Shown one piece after another: positions 21,964 through 31,901 of a DNA stretch of 35,479 nucleotides. Made by a program: the position numbers and the translations under genes. This DNA comes from Trametes villosa. Taxonomy: Eukaryota > Basidiomycota > Agaricomycetes > Polyporales > Polyporaceae. The notes under the pieces were generated by a model that was not told the origin of the DNA, ran no database searches, and worked only from the letters and a program-made list of their open reading frames with translations. The stretch's first letter is position 1; the number at the start of each line of letters is the position of its first letter. The stretch is taken from assembly GCA_002964805.2 (NCBI GenBank), contig PUDQ02000111.1, positions 1-35,479 on the forward strand, read 5' to 3'.

Positions 21964-22716
21964 AGTAGTGCGTACATGTGCGCCATCGCGCGGGTGATAT
22001 GTCGGCTGCAGCTCTTGGACATGCCTCCTAGTCTCCACATATCGCTGTACATTACGGATATATTCGGATGCTCGAGGATATGTGAATCTATCGTGGAACC
22101 GTACCTGATGTGCGTGCCTAGCTCTTCCACGTTCCACCGCAGAGACCTCTAGGAAATCATCTGCCGTGAGCCTGTCACGTCCGCCTCCAGGTTTGTACCC
22201 TCGCTCTTACACCTCCTGGACACTTTCTTAGCGGCCGTTATACCGCTGCTACTGGTGATAGGCGAGAAGAACTTCAATTGCTAACATAAACTCTCATGAT
22301 AACAGTATACTCCATGCACGCGAGACAACAAGCCACAACTCCCCATGAAACACACCCCGAGTAAGCGCAAGATGCCGTCCAACCGAGGTCTTGATGTCGA
22401 CAGCCAGGTATCTGCAAAGGTTAGTATAATAATCGCGGATCGACACTTCGAAGAATAGGGTGCCCCGGAGAAAACGTTCCAATACAGCGCAACCTTCGGA
22501 ACGGAGAAATGTTACCGGTGTCGTCGCAGTCTTGAGGAACCTTGGAATCTTGCAGGACCGCCGGGAGCCGGGAATGGGAACGAAAGCAACGCTCCACAGA
22601 CGAATGCAGGGCCGGTCGAAGACATGCTCCAACAGAATCTACGCTCGTCGCGGAGGGCCGGACGGGATATCCGTCGGCAAGGAAGGCGGGCGTCGAACGC
22701 GGTCGTTCGGAACCGG
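21964..22716. other. Convergent intergenic region
   Basis: These 753 bp separate two genes that end towards each other, so the region holds only 3' flanks and terminators. ORFs here are short, on both strands, and lack convincing composition or splice sites. No RNA gene or repeat was seen. Confidence 0.5.
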
Positions 22717-25535
22717 TCATTGCACCCTAGGCCGCTTCGAATCTATAGGGGAAACATGAGAAGAACGCTCCGGATTTTAGAGATACTAGTACATACCTGG
22801 TGAACTCGCGGCCTCCAGTTGACTGGGGTCGTCGTCGAAGTCGTCAAGCTCGACTTCGTCATACGTCCGCTTCGACGTCTTGCTCGCCAACGTCGTCGTG
22901 GAGCTTTTGCGTGACAGCGCTTCAACCTGAGCCGCCTGAGTCGCTGGTTCGGCGTCCAGGACGTCATCGTCGTCGTCCCAGTCGTCGGCGAACCCATCTT
23001 CCCCATCTTCGTTGTCGCTCGACAACGTAGTGCTTCTTTCGTTTGCTGGATTGTCTTGATCAGGGTCTGCATGCATGATCAGGATGGATCCATTTATGTC
23101 AAACACGAGACTCTTACTCTGCACGGTTTCTTCGCCTGCGGAAGGTACTGGGTCCGACGTCTTGTCATGTTGCTGTAGTTCACCGCCAGTGTCGTCTTCG
23201 AGGTGGTATTCATCGTAGTCTGCTGAATGCATGAGTGATATCAAAGGGCACACGTGCAAGGTGAGGCTTACCGTAAGCACTATCGAGATGCGCAGAGGTA
23301 TCAGTATGTTCGCTTGCGTCCAAACCATTGTTGTGCAAGTGTGGATCTAATCACGTCATGACGTTAGCATGCCACGACAGCGAAAGGCATAACCACGTAC
23401 CTTCGTCATCCTGCGCCAAAGACGCAACAGGTTCGGGCTGCTCCAGCTCAGCAGATGAGGACGCGAGGACGTCCTCATGCGCGTAAGCACTGCCTTCCTC
23501 CCCGTACGCCGCGTCCTCAGGACCGTCCTCAGCGGCGCCTGTGTGAGTATACGCCGCATCCTCCGTCTGCCCGCCAAGCTCCTGGGGTAAATCATCCCCA
23601 AACTCGTCTTCGTCATCGGGGAACTCGTCGTGTTCGACGTAATCGCCCCCTTCATCGGCGTCCGCGTACTCGTGCACTTCATTCGCGTCGAGGTTATCTT
23701 CGCCATCGGCAACCTCCTCGAGCTCAGGATCGGGCTCGCCTACGGGCTCCGACCCGCCCACTTCACCATCGTCTGGAGGGGCGGCGACATCGACCTTGTC
23801 CGCTGCTTCTGGCGCACCATCTTCAAGCTGATGTTCTGCAGCGACATCGTGGTGGTGGTCGAGTCCTGTATCTGTCAATCCGTTCTGAGCGGCTGAGGCC
23901 TCAGCTGCTGAGCCACCGGCGTCCTCGCCGAACTGTCCATCCGCCTCGCCCTCTACCACCTCAGTCGACCCCTCGCCATGTTCATCGGGGTTGGCGTAGG
24001 CGCGCTCATCATGAGCAAGATCTTCTATCTCGTGTGGAACTTCGGCCACCGCGTCATCTACGGAGCTGATATCAGCTACATGCCCCCCATGCAAGACTGT
24101 AGACTCACCATGCTCATGAGGTGGGTCGGAAGCAGCCACAGCTGAATGTAGCTCGTCGCCATCGGCGGTAAGGTTGAGGCGGGCGATCTGGTCTCGGAGC
24201 AGATGATAACGAGTAACGAAGCGAGGTGCAACAAATCTCAGCTTGAGCCGTAACGGCCCCCGCAGGTCAGAGCCGCCATGTATGACGTCGAGCTCATGAA
24301 TCGTGACCTCATGCGCAAAGACGTTGTCCTGAAACACTTATCAGCTACTCATAGCAGGTTGAACGACGACGACAACATACCTCAGATATGGCAAGCTGGA
24401 GCTCATATGCATCGAGCACTAGCTCGGCTTCCGCACAGCCTGGCAGATTCGCGATGAATTCATCGTGGCGGAGAGCATCGAAGACGGAAGAAAGTGGCTC
24501 ATAATACAGAGTCGGCCGATCGTGAAGCAGGAGATGGAGGGATTCGGCAGGAGAGTCTGACTTGGCGCCTTCCGATGTACTCGAGGACGCGCGAGGCTGC
24601 GGGTGATTGAAGAGACAACACTCCGCATCCTCAGCGGAGGCAGGAAGCGACAAAAGCACGGGTGGCGGCGGATCGATGTAGACACCATCCGAGATTTCGT
24701 GAGGATCCCCAGCGTCACCGGCAAGCTCGAGTGCAGAGTCCCCAGCAGGGTGAAGATCGATAGGGTCGACTTGGTCAGGGGATGGCAGATGAGCGACAGC
24801 AGGGTGATCGGCAAGCTCAGGACCCGGTAGGTGATGTTCTGGTAGCGAGTGCGACTCGGCCATACCAACGTGACCGTCGTTGGCGGTTGACTCTTCGTGG
24901 TGGCTCAGCGTCGACGCCACGGGCGATTCGGCGTATGTGGCGTTGTCTTCCACAGCTGCAGAAACATCTAGGACGGCCGATGAGACGCCAGAGTGCACAA
25001 CACTCTGAGACGCGGCCGATGATGCCGTCAGAACACCCGTCTCCGCTGAGTGCTCCGGGTGGTATACGGCCGGGTTCGTCTCCGAGTGAGCAGAGTCTGT
25101 GGCGACAGGCTCGTCGGGAAAATGGGAATCTGACGCCACTGGCGCCACGCTTTCCGCAGGAGGGATATGCATGTGCTCGGAGTGTTCTGCGGCGTCCAGA
25201 GCGACGTCGATATGGCCCGCAGGTGGGAGGGACGGAGCTCGGGAGACATCGAGTACTTCAATGTCCTCCAGCTCGTGGCCATGGTAGGCATCGTCTGCCA
25301 TCTCGTACTCGGTGATCGCCTCGTCTTCGTCGTTGTCGTCGAGCATGTCGATCTCAATGCCCTCCTGCATGTAGTCGAACGTGGCAGTGTCTGCGGAGAA
25401 GGCGACATCGCCCATACTTGCCTCTGCGGAGAGCCAGGAGTCTGCGGTTGCCATCCCTCCGGGATACATCGATACGTCGACGTCCCCAGAGTCCGTCATC
25501 GGGGCGTCGAAAGTGTCGGCCATGACCATCGACAT
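22717..25535 (-). CDS. Very acidic conserved fungal nuclear protein, function unknown
   Basis: Exons at 24381-25535, 23401-24328, 23272-23346, 22797-23219 and 22717-22742 join in phase. A further 51-nt intron probably lies at 23067-23117 (GTAAGA to GCAG), giving about 851 residues. Most of the protein is low complexity and rich in Asp, Glu, Ala, Ser and His. Acidic runs include DMLDDNDEDEAITEYE, DDEDEFGDDLPQE and DDWDDDDDVLD. A constrained core at about residues 340-438 reads LYYEPLSSVFDALR, AELVLDAYELQLAISEDNVF and RFVTRYHLLRDQIARLNL. It crosses the first exon junction. The last exon encodes SKRPRV just before the stop, a classical nuclear localisation signal, so a nuclear role is inferred. 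No enzymatic domain was recognised. The gene is divergent from RPC82 across 327 bp. Confidence 0.8.
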
Positions 25536-25862
25536 GAGAAAGCCAGAATAGTAGCGCTGTTTTGAAGTATAGAGGGCTCGGTGTGGGAGAGAGGAGGTGA
25601 GATTAATGAAAGTAAGCGTTGCGGCGGAGGGTCACCAAGCCTGAGAGGTTTAGGGCAGGCCCGCGGGGACTTGGACTCGCTCCCGCAATTTACCTCTGCT
25701 CAGTACCGGCTCGGCGCCACAATTACTTCTACTGCTAGTGGCTGGTGCACGACCGCTTTCATTCCCAATTGCTGGACTATTGGACACTCGCGACTGCCTG
25801 CGCTTCCCTCAGTTGCATCTCTGAATCGTACTGCATAGCCCATGTCCCGATAGCAGCAACAA
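25536..25862. promoter_or_regulatory. Bidirectional promoter between the acidic protein gene and RPC82
   Basis: The two start codons are 327 bp apart and diverge. I see no clear TATA box on either strand. Co-regulation of the pair is possible but only inferred from the geometry. Confidence 0.45.
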
Positions 25863-28019
25863 ATGGCGGACGCGGACACTGCAAGACTTTGCACGGAGAT
25901 CGTGCGCTCAGTCTTCGGACCTCTGACTGCAGTGAGTCCTGTCGAAGCCTAGTACTGCTCCGTGTAACTCACATTGTTCCTCAGACGGTCGCCTCTGTTA
26001 TCCTCACCCATGGACGCCTTGGCCTCCCACAGCTGCTTCGTTTCTCGAAACTCAAGCCTCGGACCGTCCGCGCCGCTATCCTAGTCCTCGTCCAGCATAA
26101 TATATTGTGGCACTCTCGGTCGGAAGACGAAGGAGAAGTCTTTGAGATCAATGTCGATGAATGCCTTATGCGGTTGCGCTACGGCCGCTATGTCTGGTTG
26201 GCCGAACAGTTATATGGGAAAGCGGTGTGTAAGCCATGTTCTTGTTTCCTGAATAGCAGTCTCACGCTGTCTGTATAGGGTGGCGAGATTGTACAACTAG
26301 TACTAGACCACGGCAAACTGCGCCCTCCGGACATCATCACGCAGTTGTCTATATACGACCCAGTGAAGGGTAAGTCGTGCTCCGGAGGATGCAGTCTATG
26401 AGGCCTTGACGCAGACCTCGTAGGCCCCGCCCTCCTCGCTCAGACCTTGCACAAACTCGTCGATGAAGCCTACCTCAAGCCCTCAACACTACTGTCTCAC
26501 TTCTCTCCCCGCGAGAAGCTCATACGGTATGAGGGCGAAGAGAAGAGAAAAATATCCGGGTTTCCCACCGCAAGAGAAGTGCGCGAAGCGAAGGAGACAG
26601 CGCAAGCTCGGTTGAAACGAGAAGAGGAGGAAGCCGAGCAAGTCGGTATGGTATGCATGCGTTTCTGCGTTGTTCCTCGACGGAGGATGACATGCATAGA
26701 CCACAGAAACGCAAGGCGAAGGATCACTCGCATAAGGCTTCCAAGGTAATCCTCAGTCCGACGCGGTTTGCACGTCGCTCATTTCACGCAGCGCAAAGCC
26801 ATCGAGGAAGACATGCAAGTCGACGTGAGTACTTCCTATAACTCCGTACGCGTTCGAGGTCTGATCGGGCCGGTGCAGGACGAGGTGTACTTCCGCGTGA
26901 ACTGCGAACGGTTCAACGTGCACATACGGAATAAGGTCGTCAAATAGGCCTACCTCGATGCTTTTCGTCTATCTGACTGCTCTGTAGCTCATCGAAACTG
27001 CGGCTTCCGAACGGTACAACGAATCCGCGGCGGCAGTCCTGCGAGCAACGTTGAAGGCTACGGAGCCCAAGCAGAGAAAACTGACCGACGTGAGATCGGG
27101 TGCGTGTATTCAGGTATGCGGGCACGGCATCACTTGACGTCCAATTGCAGATCCGACGTCCTTCGCAAATGTTGCCATGCATCTGCCCGACGATGCCGAC
27201 CTGACCGCAGGACTCGTGCTGCAGTCATCGAAAACGCCTCCCACGATGACGCTCATCAAGGAATATCTCGGTATCCTGGCGTCTGCCGACAACCCTACAC
27301 CCGCAGGACGAGCCGCCTCGTTCGTCAGTCTGGGCGGGTCAAAAGTGCAGGTCGAGTTCGAGATCATAGCGAGGCGACTGCAACGACGGGTCCTCGAGGG
27401 TGTCGCGCGGGAACGGCATGGCGACGAGGGCGTGCGCATCATCCGTTTGCTGTCGAGTACGGGCATGATGGACGAAAAGCAGGTCAGCTTGACATTTACC
27501 CGTTGTCACTGTATCGTGGCTGACTCGTCGTCATAGATATCAAAAATCGGCATGATGGCTCCCAAGGACGCCCGTCCGCTGCTGACTGCGATGTCTGCGG
27601 AATCGTTGGTCAGTCTGCAGGAGGTGCCCAAGAGCGCAGACCGGAATCCTACGCGGATGTTCTACCTCTGGTACGCTATTCCCCTGAAATATCCTGGTAC
27701 CAAACTGACGCCCTGGTTCAGGTACGTCGACCTGCAAAAGGGGTCTGCAGTTCAGCTGCGTAGCTTGTACAAGACGTTGTACAACATCGCGGCAAGGCGA
27801 CAGGCCGAACAGGAGGAGCCAAACCTCAAAGCGGTCCTAGAAAAGCGACAACGGAGTGATGTCAGCCAGGACGAGGAGCGGCTGCTCACCAGGAACGAGC
27901 GGGAGCTGTTGGCACAGTGGGAGAAGAAGAGGGAGAAGCTGACGGTGCTCGAGATGAGAGTAGAGGAGGCCGTATTCATCCTACGCGACCTTGGCACCTT
28001 TGCTATCAATGACGATTGA
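25863..28019 (+). CDS. RPC82: DNA-directed RNA polymerase III subunit RPC3 (C82)
   Basis: RPC82 is a Pol III-specific subunit that, with C34 and C31, helps open promoters for tRNA and 5S rRNA transcription. The ATG at 25863 begins MADADTARLCTEIVRSVFG, and several short introns follow. In order: the first winged-helix repeat with SVILTHGRLGLPQLLRFSKL and AILVLVQHNILWH; RLRYGRYVWLAEQLYG; and GGEIVQLVLDHGKLRPPDII. Next is a charged linker from about 26550 to 26830 with basic RPQKRKAKDHSHKA. The later winged-helix region includes LLSSTGMMDEKQISKIGMMA, a characteristic element, then MFYLWYAIPLKYPG and SLYKTLYNIAARRQ. A C-terminal coiled coil (RLLTRNERELLAQWEKKREK) ends in LGTFAINDD. The domain order and length are normal for the family. 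Exact internal exon ends around 26.5-27.1 kb are less certain. Confidence 0.93.
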
Positions 28020-28485
28020 TCTTCGCTCTGTTCGTCCGCCGTAATACACACGCCCGCAACTCTGGTGCACCCGTAAGGGTTAGAATCTAGATACGCTGCA
28101 GCCTACCGACCTCATGGCTTGGGGGGTAGGACAAAGAGGCTGGCGTTGCTGTCGACATGCGGCTTGTACTCGGAGTGACGTCGCTATGCACGCAATGAGA
28201 TTTGCGGGGCGAAAGCGTAGAACAATAAGCCGCTTGGATAGCCTCGCCGCACGGGCCAGCGCCCACTGTGGCTAAGAGGCAGCGCGCGCGTCGCGAAATA
28301 AGGTTTGCGTTCAACAAAACGCGTCTAGCCGCACGTGACCTCGCGACGCGCGCGTCCGTATAAAGTGCGCCGCTTCACCGCCTGGCCTCAGCTCCCCTTC
28401 AACATTCCCCGTCCCCTAACTTTGCCCCCGCGCAACACCGCACCCACACCCACCCACCCTCACCCCTATCATCTGCCCATACTCA
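28020..28485. other. Intergenic: RPC82 3' flank and histone H1 promoter
   Basis: The right half is the H1 promoter, with an E-box-like CACGTG at 28332-28337, a TATA box at 28359-28364 and a long C/A-rich leader up to the ATG. The left half shows nothing distinctive. Confidence 0.6.
28359..28364 (+). promoter_or_regulatory. TATA box of histone H1
   Basis: TATAAA lies 122-127 nt upstream of the H1 ATG, with CACGTG about 25 nt further upstream. A strong TATA box suits a highly expressed histone gene. Confidence 0.65.
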
Positions 28486-29516
28486 ATGGCCACCGCACCC
28501 AAGTCCACTGCTTCTGAGAAGCCCAAGTCTTCCGCCACGGACAAGCCCAAGTCCACGGCCGAGAAGCCCAAGTCCGCTGCGGCGGACAAGCCCAAGTCGC
28601 GGGCCACCAAGGAGAGGAGCGCTAAGGAGCCTAAGGAGAAGGCTGCCCCCAAGGCTAAGGCCGCCACCGTGAAGAAGCCCAAGGCTGCTGCTGCTCCCAA
28701 GAAGGCGAAAGCCGACAAGGCTGCTCAGGATGACGGCAAGTCGCACCCCTCGTGGAAGGACATGATCAAGGTTCGTCTCTGGTCTCTGGCATAGTAATAG
28801 CCAAACTCATCTCTGCTTCAGGAGTGCATTGTCGCCCACAAGGACGAGGCTCGCTCTGGCGTTTCTCGGTCTACCATCAAGAAGGTATGTGGCACGGTTG
28901 AATGTGGCTAAGTCGGGGTCTAACCGACGTTGCTATAGTTCGTTAGCGAGACCTACGGCCTCGATGCCACGTCTGCCGTCAACCTCTCCCATCTCAACCG
29001 TGCTATCACGAACGGCGCCGAGGAGGGCATCTTCGCTCTTCCCAAGGGCCCCTCGGGCAAGGTCAAGCTCGCTCCCAAGACCAAGCCCGCCCCCGCGAAC
29101 GAGGTATGTTTGCGTCTCCACTACTGTCGTGCACGAACTTATGTCGCTATAGAACGTTGAGCCTGCGCCGGTGAAGAAGGCGGCTTCTACTAAGAAGGCC
29201 GATGCTCCCAAGAAGTCGGCCGCCACCGCTGTGAAGAAGGCGCCTGCAAAGACCGCTAAGACCGCGAAGGCGGCGTCGGCCAAGAAGACGAGCAGCGCGA
29301 AGACGACCGAGAAGAAGGTTGGTGGCGAGTTGCACAAGGAGTGGTCCGCTCTTGCTCATCCTTGACTAGAAGACTGCTGCGAAAGCTGCTGCGACGAAGG
29401 CCACGAAGGCGAAGGCCACCACGAAGCCCGCCGCCAAGCCACGAGCGAAGAAGGTGTGTACAATTGTACTCCATCCCAGGGATAGTGGCTGACGTTGGTG
29501 ACAGGCGGCTGCATGA
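28486..29516 (+). CDS. Linker histone H1
   Basis: H1 binds linker DNA at the nucleosome and compacts chromatin. Six exons (28486-28770, 28822-28884, 28939-29103, 29153-29317, 29370-29453, 29505-29516) give 257 residues. The N-terminal tail (1-85) has four KPKS units spaced by Ser/Ala/Thr/Asp, then Lys/Ala-rich sequence. The globular winged helix is about residues 87-155: HPSWKDMIKECIVAHKDEAR, SGVSRSTIKKFVSETYGLD and NLSHLNRAITNGAEEGIF. The C-terminal tail is Lys/Ala/Pro-rich (KKAPAKTAKTAKAASAKK and more), typical of H1. The last exon holds only AAA and the stop. The N-terminal tail is longer than in most H1 proteins. No truncation was seen. Confidence 0.95.
28510..28605 (+). repeat. Tandem KPKS-coding repeats in the H1 tail
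   Basis: Four near-repeats of the coding unit AAGCCCAAGTC occur with 6-9 codon spacing. They encode Lys-Pro-Lys-Ser after Asp or Glu. Such basic-Ser units are plausible DNA-contact and phosphorylation sites; this is inference. Confidence 0.6.
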
Positions 29517-30422
29517 TTTCTTCCTCTGCTCGTGGTGTTAGTGGTCTATCTTATTATCTGGCTTGTCTCGTCCATGTCGTGCAGTGTTCTCCGATCGTAT
29601 CGATTGTGTACTAGTATATACCTACGCTACTGTGTTTGTGTCCATACATCTCCCGGAATCGATGGACTGTCGATCGTACACGCTCCGTCTCGTTGCCGGT
29701 TGGCATGTGTGTTGCGTGCTGTCAGCTCTTGAGCATGCTCCAGTGGGAGCATGATGTTAGCCTCCTCAGCCACCGACGCGACGCGCGGCGCGTCGCGATC
29801 ACATGATCTCATGGATAACTAGCCTTTCCGTGCCACTTGCAGTGCACCTTATGTACCCTGCGGCGTCTGGTCTACTTGACGCCGCTCAGCAACTTACGAC
29901 TCCGTCGTGAAAAATTCCAACCATGGTCAGGGTGAGTACATTGTCGCCCTCACTGAACAGGAGAGGTGATCCATAGGTTCCGCGATTAGTATCAGAATAT
30001 CTGCGATTATCCTGATAAATCCGGACTTATCTGGCGAATATTGTGCGCTTTGTTTCTCGCGTCCCGCAGCTTCCAACACTTTGTCCCGAACGTCGACTAC
30101 CACATACCTCATCCACATTCACCCCCCATGCCGTGCTATAGCATTCGATCATTCAATCTGTTCAGTCGCCGAACTGGAACGATCCGGTTACACTTGAAAA
30201 CCCCCGGGTATGCTGTGATGCTGGAGGCCGAGATCTGTGGGGTACGATGGACGGTGAATGGTGAAGTGAAGTCCTCCCCTTTCACACCTCCGGGTCACCA
30301 CACCCTGGCGCGCTCACCGCGAGCTCCTGGCGAATATATCGCTTGATCCTGTGGAGGATGCCGCGGATTGTTGGGTGGATGCACAGTGATGCGTGCGCCT
30401 TTATTCGAGGTGCGGCTAACAG

Positions 30423-30716
30423 CGACTGCTCCTTGACGAGCGCAAGGTCTTGGACGGCAGCCCTTCTAAGGATGATTGCTCCAAGACTACCCGCCTGAGC
30501 GGGCCTTGCGCTGTTTCTGCGAGAGGCACGATTGTGAGGTACGTCCCTAAGAGCTGCATCGGATTGCGTATGCTCACCAACGATCCTGGTGTTAGGATCC
30601 TACAGTCCCCGGTTGTGTACAATAGAGCCGCACAGACTCGTCCAGTATACGAATACTGGGAGAAAGAGAATATCCAAGGTCTTGCTCATGCCTTCGTTAT
30701 GACCATTGAGCAATGA
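30423..30716 (+). pseudogene. Possible relic or last exon of an unrecognised gene
   Basis: The frame is open for 97 codons from an acceptor-like CTAACAG to TGA 30714-30716. It includes RGTIVRYVPKSCIGLRMLT and TRPVYEYWEKENIQGLAHAF. It lacks an ATG near its start, and I could not join it to an upstream exon with confidence: one candidate ends at a weak GTGGAT donor near 30376. It may be the end of a real gene, a relic or chance. Confidence 0.3.
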
Positions 30717-31770
30717 GGTTTGAGAGCCCACTAGTAACAGGTACGCCCCTTGGAGTGGATCTGCTTTTTACCAGCCTGCTGACGTTGATCAGCACCTCGT
30801 GCAGTGGTGCATTCAACATTGAGCACAGGACGTGCGCAGTACGGCGCTCTCGTCATTGGCGGCATTGTGCTGTCCTCAAGCTTCCAAAGCCTTCTGGCCA
30901 AGCAGAATAGTCATTTCCGCTAACTATGAACGGACAGGGCGGCCCGTACACGTTGAAGCTGACGCGGGCGCAGCGGCACTGTCATGGATCTGCACCGATC
31001 ATGAGGAGCCCCGGGACCTGGGCATGGCCCAAGACGGAACGTAGCGAGATATGGAGAGTCCGGCCGGGCGCGCAAGGCACGATGGCGGTGAGTGCGCAAA
31101 TACCTGTACCTGCTGGCCCCCGGAGTCAGACCACAGTGCTGAGAAAGTGTTTGTTAGGTCTCCCCATGTGATGGGGATAATGGTCGAGATGGAGACATCG
31201 CCGGGGTCGCGAGCGCGTCGGGACGGACGAAAGAGACGATACCCCGTTATCACGCGTCGTGGGGTCCTGCCCCAATTAGTGCGCTTCCGAGAGGCGACGA
31301 CGCAACGTGGAGACGGAAGAGAGAAGACGTCCTTTGTTCGACGCTGCGACCCGCTGGGCTGCAATTTTGCGCATCAGGCGGGCTGGGGCCAGAAATCAGG
31401 ACGGCGGGGGCGAGGTGAGTGGTGCGTGGAAACTCAGGGCCCGAAGGGGTGACATAAGTGCTTTTGATGCTTCTCGAAGTGCTGGGCGGGGGCGCGCCCG
31501 CCGGCGCTGTGCAGCACGGCGAGCGCGACGCGCGCGGCGGGATGCCCGCCGTCCGGTGTCCCGCGAACGTGGCTGCCGCCGAGGGCGGGGGCGCGCACGG
31601 GGGTCTGGACGGCGCGGGCGGGCGTCGGGCGAGGGCGGGGGACGGGCGCTTGTGAGATTAGGCGGACGTTTTAGGTTGCGTCATCTAGATCGGAGCTGCG
31701 GCCATCAAGGCTAGCTCGAATTAGGCACGCCTGGGACGGTTACCGCTAGGGTCTCAGAAGCGCGTGCTCT

Positions 31771-31860
31771 TCCTTTCTCTTCAACTTCCTCCCCCACCTC
31801 CCTCCCCGCCCACGCCCCTCCTCCTCCTAATTCCCCTCCTCCCCCCATCGCTGGTCGACC
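31771..31860 (+). promoter_or_regulatory. Pyrimidine-rich tract before the GDS1-like gene
   Basis: Almost pure C and T on the plus strand, ending about 40 nt before the ATG at 31902. Such CT tracts are common just upstream of transcription starts in filamentous fungi. The start codon is set downstream of it because earlier ATGs would translate the tract into Pro/Leu repeats. Confidence 0.5.
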
Positions 31861-31901
31861 CGCTACTTCCACCATCTCTTAATGCGCCACGACCATCCCT
31901 C

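Larger units (their letters stand above)
29517..31901. other. Long region without a confident gene
   Basis: No ORF combination gives a convincing protein. An ATG followed at once by GTGAGT (29922-29936) resembles a tiny first exon but leads to early stops. A 97-codon open stretch after an acceptor-like CTAACAG (30423-30716) has protein-like composition. The part from 31480 to 31660 is very G/C-rich. The final 130 bp are the pyrimidine-rich promoter of the next gene. The region may hold a decayed gene or non-coding transcripts. Confidence 0.45.

Noticed and set aside
21366..22137. Two 250-codon minus-strand ORFs opposite the acyl-CoA-synthetase-like gene
   Set aside because: They overlap a spliced gene with a known domain; high G/C content with few stops explains the open antisense frames, and their composition is Arg/Ser/Ala-rich noise.
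23455..24069. Plus-strand 204-codon ORF, Arg/Pro/His-rich
   Set aside because: It is the complement of the Asp/Glu-rich codons of the acidic protein; no splice sites or start context.
31307..31714. 135-codon Arg/Ala/Gly-rich plus-strand ORF
   Set aside because: Lies in an extreme G/C tract where stops are rare; composition reflects base bias.
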